Source: Adiantum capillus-veneris
Taxonomy: Eukaryota; Streptophyta; Polypodiopsida; Polypodiales; Pteridaceae
NCBI GenBank assembly: GCA_014529385.2
Contig: CM043948.1
Location: forward strand, 26,114,268 to 26,160,767
Length of the DNA: 46,500 bases
Direction of reading: 5' to 3'
The position numbers were made by a program, and so were the translations under genes. Below, piece after piece: positions 1 to 10,390 of this stretch; position 1 is the first letter of the stretch, and each line of letters opens with the position of its first letter. The notes under the pieces are model-generated. The model saw only the letters and a list, made by a program, of their open reading frames with translations. It had not been told where the DNA came from and did no database searches.

Positions 1-1418
1 CATGCTAACCATTCAGGTGCATCTTCTTGTTCACATAGTTGATGAGGTGGAAATAGCTGGAACAGTTCATTCCAGATGGATGTTCTTCTTAGAACGTTTC
101 ATGAAAACGCTTAAGGGATATGTGCTCAAAAGGCACGTCCGGAGGGTAGCATGGCAGAAGGTTGGTTGGTATCAGAGTCCCTAGTGTACATTGGAGAGTG
201 GCTAGACGGATTTGATAAAGCCCGGGACACGCTATGGCGAACCATAGATGATGAGCGCATATCTAGGATTGTCATGTGCAATCTCGGTGTTGAGAAGAAG
301 ATGACGGAATATCTAGAGGCTGAAATCAACCGATTTTGCATGCTTCACAATCCAGTGATGCAAAAGTGGATTTCACAATATGAGGATGCAAAGCAAGAGC
401 GACAAAGGGCACGAATCGAGTGGAGATGGGGAAGACGACCACCGATGCACTATCCGACGGGTCTGGAGAGCCTACCAACCTTCATGAGCTTAAGATGGTT
501 GCACAACCAATTGAAAAGTGCACAACAATGCGATGACGAAGTGACTGAGGAAGAGTGGGAGTACTCTCGGGGTTGCGCGACCAAGGTAAGTTTGCAATGT
601 ACGACATGCTAGTGACTTTATTTCTAAACGTTTGAACGGCCACTCATAATCTTTGTTCGTTGTAGTATAAGTCATACACAACAGCATGGTGTAAAGGTCG
701 ACATTTTAGGGTGGAACGGATCGACAAAAAGCGTTTTACTCAAGATTGTGGAATCATGGAAAAATTTGAACAGTCTAGTCGACGACGTTCCTCTGATGCA
801 GATCCTGTGGTGGCGGAACTCACTTACTTCGGCACGCTGTAAGAGATTTTGAGGATCGATTACAGAGGATTTTTTGTCGACTTGTTCGACGTGCAATGAT
901 TCAAGATAATCATGGAGGGTCGCAACGCTACTGTGCGTAGAGGAGAGTCTGGTTTTCTTGAGGTGGATTCTACTAAGAAATGGACTGACCTAAGAGACAC
1001 TTTCATACTACCAGAGCATTGTGAACAAGTAAGTATGTAAATAGTTAACATCCCCCTTTTACAAGTTATGTGCTTGAAAGCTCTCATGTAAGCTATGTGG
1101 CTCTGGCAGGTAATATTTCATCCTACAAATTCTACATCAAACTGGTGGTACGTCATAGAGGTAGCCCCTCGTAGTGCAAGGACGTATGAAGGCTACCATG
1201 TGCCAATCACAACGGCATCAATGGAGGAGATCAGAGAAGATGCTCAATCAGAAGCCTCTGCGGTGGTGCCAGACGAGCATCAAGATGCTACTACTCTATA
1301 TGGGGTGCATGCAAAGGAGCTACAAAATGAAACAGAGGATATGTGTTTAAACGGAGAGCTCTATATAGATATAGGAAGTTATGCTGAGTTATGCGAGGAT
1401 GAGAGAGAGATCTCTTAA
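1..1418 (+). pseudogene. TNP2-type CACTA transposase, C-terminal half (DUF4218 and DUF4216), broken
   Basis: In CACTA elements this part of the transposase lies downstream of the TNP2 catalytic domain. The first exon (to 585) carries the DUF4218 block, recognisable by HLLVHIVDEVE, RWMFFLERFMKTLKGY and MAEGWLVSESL. Exon 666-1028 is DUF4216-like (YFGTL.EI..IDYRGFFVDLFDV), and exon 1110-1418 carries the NWWYVIEVAPR tail. GT..AG introns lie at 586-665 and 1029-1109. Compared with the CACTA-2 copy, one base is missing near 125 (frameshift), CAA has become TAA at 840-842, and a Trp codon has become TGA at 897-899. It therefore cannot encode the full protein. At the CGA codon near 400 (inside CAAGAGCGACAAAGG) it keeps the sense codon that is mutated to TGA in CACTA-2. 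Confidence 0.85.
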
Positions 1419-1690
1419 AGCCACAAATATTGTATTTGAACAATTTTGCTCCGTGTTGTAAAAGCTCTGGCTCTCTAAGTACCTTCCATGGTGTATAACG
1501 CTCTTTTCTACTCGCGCTCACATCTTTTGATTGAAAATTCTAAGTTTTTGACTTGCCTCTTCTATCACTCAATTCATTGCGTCATTGTATTTATATGCGT
1601 CATTACGTCATTGTATTTAATGGTCTTTGCGTCATTGTCTACTCTATTCATTCAATATTAAGTTTAAATATTCGTGTGTTTAATGCAGGT

Positions 1691-2989
1691 ATGGATGATG
1701 AGGAGTTTCTTTCTTCTTTGTCACCGCAGTAGAGACAGTGGTACGTGGAGCGTCATCGCTCTGGTGCATCATCGCGCGTTCCTACTCCATCCGCATCTCC
1801 CTCTCTTTCGGAGCATTCGGCGCGCTCCGAAGCTTCGGCGTCGACGAGACGATCTTCACACTTGTCTAGACACCGACGCTCTAGTGGTGGCGGTGGCGGT
1901 TGTTGTGGGGATTCCGCCGCCCCGCCTCGTGTTCGACGAGACTCTTTACCATCCCCTTCTTTGCCCGCCCCCACACCAGCCACAGCATCGCCATCTACGT
2001 CAGGTTTTGCGCGGCTGACTGTTCCTAGCAGCTACACACCTCTACCTACTCCGCCAGGAGCCACCCCACTCGACACTCCTCGCTTCGGGGCCCAGACGCC
2101 GGTGGAGACACCTGACGTCCGTACCCCCATCGACACGCCGCTAGAGACCCCTGCCGGGACACCCAGGTTCACGCGTCACCGGCCAGAGGGCTTGCCTTAC
2201 TCCGTCGACTTCAGCGGCGGCATCATCATGGATGATGACGGCAAGAAGGTGATCTCGCGCATGCGTGGTCTTTGCTCTCAGCTGTTTAGGCCCTACATAC
2301 TAAGAAAATGGAGTGAAGTACCAAGTGATTTAAAAAACAGAGTCATCAGCATACTTCATGATGAGTTTCCCATTCCAACACGGGATCAGCGCTTCAATGA
2401 AGACCTGATGAAGATTTGAATGCGCGAATACTGCAAACACAAGCGTTCCGAAGTGCAAAAAGCAATCAAGAATGGGTGGAACAGGCCAGATTGGCTGGCC
2501 AAAGAAGATTGGAAGAATGCGAAGAAAGCAGCGCGCGAGAATCCCGACAAGTGGAAGCAACAAAAGGATGCAGCCAGAGCGCGAGTAGAGGCAGGGAGCT
2601 CGCACCACTTGGGGAGCGGTGGATGGGCATCATTTGAGGCCGATTTTGTAAGTGTTTTCGCATTGCTCTTTATGTTCGATAGTTTAGGGTTTATGAGTTT
2701 TTTAATTCTAACATAATGAAATCTTTGTATGTTTTGACAGTGGTCGATGACAGGACGTGATCCCACACCGTACGAGCGTGAGTACGCAGGCAGGAAGGGC
2801 TTAAACGCCCTGATGGACATTCTCAGTTCTCGTGGCGGCATGGTTAGTATTAGGGTTTACTCTTTTCTATTTTTTGTATTGTTTTATAAATGTCGTTATA
2901 TGTTTATTACTTACTGAAAGCTGTCTTATTGTCTTTTTTTGCAGAATCCGACAGATATGCCGCTTGGACGCGATGAGACATCTGACTAG
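1691..2989 (+). pseudogene. CACTA second ORF (Transposase_24-like, TnpA-type), two nonsense mutations
   Basis: This is the likely accessory DNA-binding protein of the element, placed between the transposase and the 3' subterminal repeats. The predicted start ATG at 1691 follows an intron-acceptor-like TTTAATGCAG. Exons are 1691-2647, 2741-2842 and 2945-2989, all in phase 0. The N-terminal half is Ser/Pro/Thr-rich, with a TPLETPAGTPRF-like repeat region. The C-terminal half holds the conserved block with KWSEVPSDLKNRVI, RMREYCKHKRSEVQKA, NRPDWLAKEDWKNAKKAAREN and GSSHHLGSGG, typical of plant Ptta/En/Spm Transposase_24 proteins. TAG at 1729-1731 and TGA at 2417-2419 interrupt it, and both are sense codons in CACTA-2. 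It ends in ERDETSD-like acidic residues (here GRDETSD). Confidence 0.82.
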
Positions 2990-3339
2990 ACGACTTCACT
3001 TTAGTCGTAGCTAGATAGCATTAGTTTAGGGTTTCTCATAGCTTATGTATCATGAGACAGATTTTATACGTCTTTTTGAACCATGTATATTATTACATTT
3101 GTCACCGCAGTTCCTTTTGCCAATCAATTCTTTATGCCTATGATGTTGTACAATTGTCATTATTACATTTGCCAATCAATTCATTTTGCCTATGATGTGT
3201 ACAATTGTCAATTTTACGCTTGTCAATTTTGCAAACAATGCGTCTTGTGGGTGACTATTTTGGGTCTATTATCTACCCTTGCACTTTTTTTAAAAAGTGA
3301 ATCAAGTACAATATGGTTGATGGGTGGCAGGGCATTCAA

Positions 3340-3628
3340 TGCCCTGTCACCAAAAAAAAATTCTCTCGGGCGTCGCTATAACCGTCGCTATTTATGGCTC
3401 TGTAGCATCGCTATGAGCGTCGCTATAGTCTTCTATGTAAACGTCGCTATAACCGTCGCTATGAGCGTCTCTATAAGCGTCTCTATATAGCGACGCTTAT
3501 AGCGACTCATATAGCAACGCCTATAGCGACGCTCTCGTAGCGACGGATTTAGCGACGCCGGGGGTTATAAAAACCCAGTGTATTTCCGTCGCTAACAGCG
3601 TCAGAAGAGCACACAACCTCTTGTAGTG
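3340..3628. repeat. CACTA-1 3' subterminal repeats and terminal inverted repeat
   Basis: About twenty short copies of a GCGTCGCTATA / AGCGACGCTTA motif occur in both orientations between 3360 and 3600. They first read as CGTCGCTAT and switch to the inverse TAGCGACGC after about 3489, ending in CCTCTTGTAGTG. In the CACTA superfamily such subterminal repeats are the binding sites of the TnpA-type protein. The motif switch makes the region prone to form hairpins. 3000-3340 upstream is AT-rich and noncoding. Confidence 0.85.
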
Positions 3629-4290
3629 TGGAGTCGAAGATTATGCATGAGGAAGATGATATGGATACTTTCCTTGCTAGTGTCAAGGATATCAATGAGC
3701 AGCTTATTTCTGCAGGTGAAGTCATTTTAGACAGTTCCCTTCTGCAGACTGTTCTTGATGCCTTACCAAATTCCTACCAGACTTTTGCTAGTACTTGGAG
3801 ACTGATGACCCAAGGAAATCCTGAAGTTGTCAAGTTTGATGCATTATGCACATTGCTGTTGCAAGAGTCACTTTCCAGAAAAAACAGGACTAAGCAGCGT
3901 GTAGTTGAACAGGCTTTTATTGCTTCTCAAAGAAAGGGTGGTAACAGTAATGCAGCCACTTCTTATGGTTCTGCTGCGAGTGGAAAAAATTATGTTCCTA
4001 ATGCTTCTGCTGGCAGCAATTCGTCTGGAAATTCTGGTGATAAGTGCAAAAAGAAGATGCATTGCCATTATTGTAAAGCCAATGATCACTTGATCAAGTC
4101 GTGTCCTAAGTTGAAGGCCAAAGAGGCTAAGAAGAAAGAGGGTGGTTCCACTACAAATGCTGGTTCCACTACAAATGCAGCCATTGTTGAGTCTTCTATG
4201 AAAGGAGACTGTAATGCTGATGTTGATGCAGAATGGGCTTTTAGCGCAGAGTGCACTTACAATCCTGTTGTCCATGATGCATGCTTGTAA
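3629..4290 (+). pseudogene. gag: copia gag (nucleocapsid), 5' truncated by the CACTA-1 insertion
   Basis: The reading frame is open from the transposon junction. It shows the UBN2-type gag helix-rich region (LLQTVLDALPNSYQTF, followed by the usual spacing to LLLQESLSRK) and then a zinc knuckle of the CX2CX4HX4C type, CHYCKANDHLIKSC, at about 4063-4104. A basic Lys-rich stretch follows. Gag packages the RNA in virus-like particles. TAA at 4288-4290 ends the frame in the linker before protease. The same frame continues past it into the protease, so this is a simple nonsense change. Confidence 0.85.
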
Positions 4291-5681
4291 GTTGTTGCTG
4301 CAGATTCACATGTGTGGTATTTCGACAGTGGGGCTACAAAGCACATTACCTCACATCGTGAATTGTTTACCTCTCTTGAGTATGTCCCTCATGGGAATTC
4401 AGTCACTTGTGCCAACAACGCCTCTTATCCAGTTCAGTTGGAAAGATTGTGCTCACTGATGCTAATGGCAGTTCTTTCACACTTGTTGATGCACTTTATG
4501 TACCTGGGATCAAGAAGAATCTCTTATCTATATGCGCACTTGCTAGACTTGGACTTGTAGTCAAATTTGTGGATGACAGATGTACAGTTCATGATCTCAA
4601 TTTTGGTGATGAAATTGTTGCATCTCGGCTTTTGTGCCGTGGGCTGTATAAGCTCACTTTGTATGACAAGTGTGGACAAAAATTTGCAAATGTTGTTACG
4701 GATTCAAGGGCTATTTCATATGAAAAACTTTGGCATGCACGTTTTGGTCATCTGAATTTTGTCAGTTTGCTGCGTTTGCAGAAATCTGACATGGTTGCTT
4801 CTTTGCCACCTCTTGAAGCACCTGTCAAACATGTTTGTGAAGGCTGTATTTTGGGTAAGATGCAGCGTTCTAAGTTTCCAAAGGATGGTTCAGTTCGGGC
4901 CACATGCAGGTTAGTGATGTTTGTGGGCCCATGCAAACTCCGTCTTTGGGCAATTACCTGTACTTTGTGACTTTCATTGATGATTACTCCAGGCATGCAT
5001 GGGTATTTCCGCTTAAAGCAAAGTCCGAAGTTTTTATGTGCTTCAAACAATTTCTAGCTATGGCTGAAAATGTCTCGAAATGTACTATGGGCACCCTCTG
5101 TTCCAATCGAGGGGGGGAGTATATGTCTCATGAATTTAATGCATTTATGGCTAGTCGTGGGATAAAACACCAATGTACAGTGCCTTATACACCTCAGCAA
5201 AATGGTGTTGCTGAGAGGAAAAACAGGTCACTGACGAAAATGGCACGATGTATGGTCAAAAGTCAAGCTTTGCCGCATTCTTGAGGCCATCATGTGTGCC
5301 ACTTATGTACTTAACAGGTGTCCTACAAAAGCTTTGTAGTCTATTACTCCATATGAATCATGGCATGATAGAAAGCCTTCTATTGAGCACATGCGTGTTT
5401 TTGGCTGTTTGGCATATGCTTTGGTGCCACAAGTGCAGCGCAGAAAATTGGATGATAAGGCTGTCAAATGTATTTTTGTTGGTTATAGTACTGAAAGCAA
5501 AGGTTACAGGTTGTATCATCCGCAAACAAAACGTATTCTGGTTTCTCGGGATGTAGTGTTTGTGGAAGATTCTGTTCAGACCTTGCTGTCATGTACTAGA
5601 GATAGTAATGTAAGCTCACAGGACATTTATGACACTTTGTTGCCTCTTTTCAGTGGTGATACATCCTATGGGGGTTTCTGA
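4291..5681 (+). pseudogene. pol: copia protease and integrase region, multiple frame breaks, one catalytic Asp changed to Asn
   Basis: The protease active-site motif is FDSGATKHIT (DSG codons 4324-4332). After a frameshift near 4440 the frame carries the GAG-pre-integrase HHCC region (LWHARFGHLNF, CEGCILGKMQRSKF). A second frameshift near 4903 leads to the integrase core: DVCGPM (first Asp), then LCSNRGGEY, where the second catalytic Asp (normally S/TDxGGEY) is Asn (AAT, 5105-5107), then PQQNGVAERKNR (catalytic Glu). TGA at 5282-5284 closes this frame, and the continuation in another frame (VLNRCPTKAL) has TAG at about 5338. The integrase C-terminal block (RVFGCLAYALVP, KCIFVGYS, GYRLYHP) is open to 5681. 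A further shift near 5670 connects to RT. Protease and integrase are non-functional. Confidence 0.85.
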
Positions 5682-7446
5682 AAATGTTTTAGATCAGCCT
5701 ATTACTGATGCAGATGTACATGATGTACTTGATGAGGAAAGGGCTGAAAATGAGCAAGCTAGAGGTATGCCAAAATGGTTGGTGCACACTTTGCATGACA
5801 GTAAATTGGATGCACCTTTGTCTAGTCTTACTCGTTCAGGCTCTCGCCATGCATCTTATGCATCAGATTGTTATGATTTGGATGTGTCTAGTTTACATGA
5901 TGTTGAGGAGCCTCTGTCTTTTGATGAAGCACAGAATTCAGAAAATTGGATGGCTGCCATGCAATCAGAATATGATGCACTTATAGAAAATGACACATGG
6001 ACTTTATGTGATTTGCCTCCTGGCAAAAAGGCCGTTGGTACGAAGTGGGTTTACAAGTTGAAACGCAAGCCGGATGGTGAGATTGATCTCCATAAGGCTC
6101 GACTTGTTGCAAAGGGTTATGCACAGCAAAAAGGCATAGATTATGAAGAGACTTTTGCTCCCACTTGTCGTATGACTACTGTGCGTTTTCTATGTGCATT
6201 GGCAGCTCATTTTGGTTGGGATGTACATCAATCAGACATTGTTACTGCTTACTTGAATGGTGACATATTTGAGGAAGTTTATGTAACGCAACCTCGCGGT
6301 TTTGTCATAAAAGAACAAGAGGACAAAGTGTGCAAATGTAACAAGGCTTTGTATGGGTTGAAGCAATCTCCTCGTGCTTGGTATGAGAAAGATGACACTC
6401 ATTTGGTCAAACAAGGCTTTCGTAACAGTCCAACAGAAAGCACATTGTATGTAAAGCGTGAGGGTGATGTATTTCTCATCGTGGTTCTTTATGTTGATGA
6501 TTTGTTGATCACTGGACCAAATGAGAGACATATTGCTGAATTTAAGGCTGATTTGAATGCTACTTTCAAGATGAAAGATTTGGGGTTGTTGCATCATTAC
6601 TTGGGTATACAGTTTAAGCAGTGTGATGGTGGTATTTCCTTGTGTCAGAAAAGTTACATAGAGACATTGCTATGTAAGTTTGGACTTGAGGATTGCAAAC
6701 CTATTTCCACTCCCATGGAAACAGGTTTGAAGTTGAGTCTACATGATGCTGGCGATCCTGCTCATGTCACTCTTTACCAAACTGCTATTGGCTGCCTCAT
6801 TTATGTATGCAACACGAGGCCGGATATTCAGTTTGCAGTCTCACAGGTCAGCAAATTTATGCATAGCCCAGGGTCTAAGCATTGGCAGGCTATCAGGAGG
6901 ATTTTCCGCTACCTTAGTGGCACTTTACATCTTGGCTTGTTTTATCCCAAGGGGGGATCATTTCCGCCAGACTTACATGCTTTTTCGGACTCAGATTGGG
7001 CTGGTTGTTTTGACACGCGAGTGTCCACAAGTGGTTTTTGTTTCATGCTTGGCAGTTCATGTATATCATGGTTGAGCAAGAAGCAACCTACTGTGGACAC
7101 TTTGAGTTGTGAGGCTGAGTACAGGGCAGTCTTCACAGCTACGGTTGAGTGTGTATGGCTCAGACGCCTTATGGATGATTTGGGTGTTGGGCAGGACACT
7201 GCCAACACTATCTACACTGACAGTCAGAGCGCATTGGCAGTTGCGAGGAACCCAGTTTTTCATGCTCGCACAAAGCACATTGAGGTGCATTACCACTATG
7301 TTAGGGAGAGGCTCTCAGAAGGAGAGATCAGCTTGGCTTATGTGCCAACACAGGACAACCTTGCAGATCTTTTCACAAAGGCATTGTCTCGTGAGAAGCT
7401 TGAAGCTTTCCGCAAAGCTTTGGGCTTACTCCCCTTTGTGGACTGA
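5629..7446 (+). CDS. pol: copia reverse transcriptase and RNase H segment of pol, open frame
   Basis: This 605-codon open frame is the C-terminal half of the copia polyprotein. RT_2 begins around residue 100 (NWMAAMQSEYDAL, WVYKLKRKPDGEI, ARLVAKGYAQ). It contains the first catalytic Asp in HQSDIVTAYLNG and the catalytic YVDD box at 6490-6501. RNase H follows with SDSDWAG, a CEAEYRA Glu motif, TDSQSAL and DNLADLFTKAL, so all four acidic positions are visible. RT copies the genomic RNA and RNase H removes it. The upstream ATG is only the first Met of this frame; in the intact element the segment would be part of one gag-pol translation product. The frame is joined to integrase by a frameshift near 5670, so it is probably not expressed as such. 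Confidence 0.88.
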   Translation: MTLCCLFSVVIHPMGVSENVLDQPITDADVHDVLDEERAENEQARGMPKWLVHTLHDSKLDAPLSSLTRSGSRHASYASDCYDLDVSSLHDVEEPLSFDEAQNSENWMAAMQSEYDALIENDTWTLCDLPPGKKAVGTKWVYKLKRKPDGEIDLHKARLVAKGYAQQKGIDYEETFAPTCRMTTVRFLCALAAHFGWDVHQSDIVTAYLNGDIFEEVYVTQPRGFVIKEQEDKVCKCNKALYGLKQSPRAWYEKDDTHLVKQGFRNSPTESTLYVKREGDVFLIVVLYVDDLLITGPNERHIAEFKADLNATFKMKDLGLLHHYLGIQFKQCDGGISLCQKSYIETLLCKFGLEDCKPISTPMETGLKLSLHDAGDPAHVTLYQTAIGCLIYVCNTRPDIQFAVSQVSKFMHSPGSKHWQAIRRIFRYLSGTLHLGLFYPKGGSFPPDLHAFSDSDWAGCFDTRVSTSGFCFMLGSSCISWLSKKQPTVDTLSCEAEYRAVFTATVECVWLRRLMDDLGVGQDTANTIYTDSQSALAVARNPVFHARTKHIEVHYHYVRERLSEGEISLAYVPTQDNLADLFTKALSREKLEAFRKALGLLPFVD

Positions 7447-7521
7447 TCCTGTCCTCAGGGCATGGCACTTCCCTTTACTCATGTGCCAGCTCTCGTTCAC
7501 CGCATCACTCCAGGGGGGATT

Positions 7522-7748
7522 TGTTACCATATACATGTGGTAGTGATGTGTGTGAACACACTAGGACCGCCGGGGCATTTTTTCCCTCTTTAGGAGGTTT
7601 TTTCCCCCGTGCATTGTATATACGCCCATCACTCTAGGGCTATCTATCTTTCCATTGCACACTAAGTAACACACTCTCTATTGTGTGCCTTGAGCTTCCT
7701 TCGTCTTCTCCAAGATGTGTGTGTTTCTCTGCAACCCTAATTCCAACA
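7522..7748 (+). repeat. copia 3' LTR
   Basis: It starts TGTTACC directly after the polypurine tract and ends TTCCAACA, giving the usual TG..CA ends with a short TGTT/AACA inverted repeat. A TATA-like TATATA lies near 7616. At about 227 bp it is short, as is common for copia LTRs. Possible target site duplication TTATT (7749-7753) cannot be confirmed because the 5' LTR is outside the window. Confidence 0.75.
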
Positions 7749-8165
7749 TTATTTATTTTTTTGGTCAATTTTGGACTTTTTTGTAAAAAAATTTAGTGAC
7801 CGTTTTTTGAGTCTTTTAGAAATTTTTGTGTATTTTATGAATTTTATTTTATTTAGGGATTTATCTGTGTCACTTGTATATTTTTTGTGATTTTCTGTGA
7901 AATTTTTGAATTTTCATTGAATTTTTTACGTTTTTTTTTTTGGATTTTCTATGTTTTTTCCTATTTTTGCGATTTTTTTAAACCCTTTTTTATTTGAATT
8001 TTTTTTTAGATTTTGAATTTTTTTCAATTCTTTTTTGTGAATTTTATTCTTTTTATTGAGTATTGATTTTTAAATTGTTTTTATGTTTTTTATTTTTTAT
8101 TTGATTTTTCTTTTTTGTGAATTTTTTCTTTTCTTTACTAATAATAATATATATTTTTAAAAAAC
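7749..8165. repeat. T-rich low-complexity block
   Basis: About 400 bases are dominated by T on the plus strand, with imperfect repeats of TTTTGTGAATTTT and GATTTTTT-type words. No gene is visible. A matching A-rich block lies at 9141-9588, on the other side of the GA-rich core. Confidence 0.6.
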
Positions 8166-8440
8166 TTACCTGTTGCAGTGCTACCTACCTGGGAGTTCAC
8201 CTCGAACGTACGGATGACAGCGCTCTTGACCAATTGGAACTCGAACACAACGCACCATGCAAGCGAAGCAGGGGGAAGTGGCAGTGCATGCGACGACGGC
8301 CTGCTAGCGTGCTGACTCGGCTGAGTGGCAGCTGCACGCCTGGCGGCAATGGTTTGCGAAAGGGTACACGACAGAGAAGGTGTGAAGTGTGTGTAGCGAA
8401 AAGGACAAATGTGGGCCGACAGCGAGTAGAGAGAGAAAAT

Positions 8441-8473
8441 TAGAGAGAGAGAGAGAGAGAGTAGAGAGAAAAT

Positions 8474-8530
<57 letters not shown>
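8441..8530. repeat. (GA)n microsatellite
   Basis: Two long GA runs are separated by short AAATT interruptions. The surrounding 8166-8700 shows only GA/GAGA-rich noncoding sequence and a weak 108-codon chance ORF without recognisable motifs. Confidence 0.9.
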
Positions 8531-8534
<4 letters not shown>

Positions 8535-8712
8535 AGTTTAAGAGAGAAAAAGAGAGTAGTGTAAGAGAGAGAAAGAGAGAGTAGAGGAAGAGAGAGAGGT
8601 GATTGTTGAGTAAGGGGTTAGTGAGAGGAGAGTGAGTGGGTGAACAGGGTGTGTGTGTGTGTGATGGGTGAGTGTGTGGCGTTCACGCACGGGAGAAAAA
8701 GAAGAAGAAGAG

Positions 8713-8802
8713 AGTTTTAACGTCGTAGGAAATTATCCCAAGAGACCATTAAGATCTAGCCGATGAGGAGTTGAACACCAAACCTGTTATTCAAGAGAGA
8801 AG
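8713..8802 (-). repeat. Dispersed repeat shared with the CACTA-2 5' region
   Basis: The segment from AACGTCGTAGGAAA through GATCTAGCCGA and GGAGTTGAAC to TTATTCAAGAG is found in reverse complement at about 23201-23285. Its first part also occurs at 22352-22405 and 23041-23100. The GGAGTTGAACTC / GAGTTCAACTCC word resembles the B box of a Pol III promoter, so a tRNA-derived SINE fragment is possible. An alternative is 5' noncoding sequence of this CACTA family. Confidence 0.6.
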
Positions 8803-8864
8803 AAAAAGAAGAGTTTTTTCAGTCGAAGGAAATTATCGCAAAAGACCGAAGTGGTGGCTTCCGG

Positions 8865-9140
8865 CGTCAATAGAGGAGAGAGGAAATTACAAACGTGCAA
8901 GTGGGAGACCATTCATGCGTTGGAAAGGCACGGTCGAGAAGAGCCGAAGCTCGAGATCAATCGGCCGGTGCTCGTCAAAGCAACTTTTTTCAATTTTTGC
9001 GACGTCAATAGAGGAGAGAGGAAATTACAAACGCGCAAGCGGGAGACCATTCATGCAACAAAAGGCACGCTCGAAAAGAGCCGAAGCTCAAGATCAACCG
9101 GCCGATGCTCGTCGAAGCAACTAATTTCAAATTTTAAATT
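8865..9140. repeat. Two-copy tandem repeat, 138-bp unit
   Basis: The unit beginning CGTCAATAGAGGAGAG at 8865 repeats at 9003 with scattered substitutions. Both copies contain GAAGAGCCGAAGCTC-like and GGCCGRTGCTCGTC sequence. No protein is recognisable in either copy, although both reading frames stay open for about 100 codons. Confidence 0.8.
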
Positions 9141-9588
9141 TTTTAATGCCCGAAAAAGCCAATTTTAGTTCGGATTTAGTCGAAAACGCTAAAATTTGCC
9201 AGAAAATCCCAAAAGTTGCTAGAAAAATCCACAAAATTCCCAAAAAATTCTAGGAATCTTAGAAAATCATAGTCATTCACAACCGAGCATTTCCGACACG
9301 CAAAAGCACACCGAAAATAGCAGATTTTTTTGACAACGCCAATTTCAATAAAATTGTCCACCCTGTCCCCGGAAATATTGAAACACTCAAAACTTGACAA
9401 CGGAGGGCACAAATGGAAACAAAATGATGTCGTAAATATGCACACACAAAATAGCTTGTAAAGAAAATTAGCAAAAAATTGCCAAAATTTACAAAAATTA
9501 TCCGCAAAATATCCAAAAAAATTCTACAAATTTTACAAATAGGCTACTTAAGGACCCCTCTTCTTAAGCAAAAAAAGAGAAACCAAAT
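9141..9588. repeat. A-rich low-complexity block bordering an LTR internal region
   Basis: This A-rich noncoding sequence contains repeated AAAATCC, AAAATTC and CAAAA words. It lies on the internal side of LTR A, next to its primer binding site, so it would be the leader of a minus-strand retrotransposon whose remaining body is missing or unrecognisable. Confidence 0.5.
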
Positions 9589-9600
9589 GCTCTGATACCA
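9589..9600 (-). promoter_or_regulatory. Primer binding site for initiator tRNA-Met (minus strand)
   Basis: The reverse complement of GCTCTGATACCA is TGGTATCAGAGC, the standard plant retrotransposon PBS complementary to the 3' end of initiator tRNA-Met. It is separated by one base from the TG/CA end of LTR A at 9602, the expected position just inside a 5' LTR. Confidence 0.8.
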
Positions 9601-10390
9601 ATGTAATCGAGATGGCCTATGAACTTTGAGAGTAGCGGAATTAGGAAATTAGGTGAAGCACTTTTGAGAGATTACTTTGTGAGCATAGCGGGTGAAATTG
9701 ATTGATGGTAGCAACATAAACATGGTACTTAGTTAACTTTGTATGAACAATACTTTTGCAAGAGAGAGAGAGTTTAGAGAATATGACAATAGTTGAGGAC
9801 CGGATTCATATGGAGCGGTCTCCCCTTCAATAGGCGTTTGTATTATAGTTTCTCCCATCAAGAGAGACTTGGTACGATACAATCTTTGTGTTCCTTGTGA
9901 CCTATGTGATGCAATGAATATGGAAAGCTTCATGCATCACAAGCATAGCATAAACTTGTAGAAAGCATTAACTATCCCAAGCCTCAGTCCCAAGGTCTCA
10001 AACACCTTCAAAGGTGGAGAGAGCTAGCGGGGGGGGGGGGGGGGATGAGGGTAGGGAAGAGGAAGAAGAAACATTCCATAGGAGAAAGAAATAGTTCCTC
10101 ACTTATCATTACTCTTCTTGATAGCATACATAATAGCATAGTAATGGAGATGGAGAAGATGGAAAGCTTAAGCATTGAAGCATGGCTCTTGGTTGGATTT
10201 TCATTCCATAGCCAAGAGTGTTCATGTAGGCTCTCACTTCTCACAATCTTGGAGAAGGAGGTGGTGTTCCTCAACTTTCACCAAGTGAGAATGGTCCACA
10301 AAATGAGTGTGTGTGTGGTGTATATCCCCCTATCACTCCCTTTGCTTGCTTGGGGCGAGTTGCAACTAATTTTCCACATGCTGCAAGCTC

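Larger units (their letters stand above)
1..3628 (+). mobile_element. CACTA-1: 3' part of a CACTA (En/Spm-like) DNA transposon
   Basis: The element enters from the left edge of the window and ends with CCTCTTGTAGTG at 3617-3628, the exact inverse of the CACTACAAGAGG that starts CACTA-2 at 15945. Gene order is a TNP2-type transposase tail, a second ORF, then a subterminal repeat zone. It is collinear with the reverse complement of about 15945-19550, so both belong to one recently active family. The right target triplet would be TGG (3629-3631), but the left end is outside the window. It has landed in the gag gene of a copia retrotransposon, whose coding sequence resumes directly at 3629. Several stops and a frameshift show that it no longer makes full-length proteins. 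Confidence 0.9.
3629..7748 (+). mobile_element. Ty1/copia LTR retrotransposon, 5' end displaced by CACTA-1
   Basis: Domain order is gag, protease, integrase, reverse transcriptase, RNase H, 3' LTR, which is the copia order (integrase before RT). The left part (5' LTR, PBS and gag start) is not in the window because CACTA-1 sits inside gag. A polypurine tract (7512-7519, AGGGGGGA) lies directly before the LTR that begins at 7522. Six or more stops or frameshifts lie upstream of RT, whereas RT-RNase H is open for 605 codons. This means damage is uneven, not that the element is active. Confidence 0.92.

Noticed and set aside
8117-8443. 108-codon ORF after the T-rich block
   Set aside because: Starts in low-complexity sequence and runs into GA repeats; no recognisable protein.
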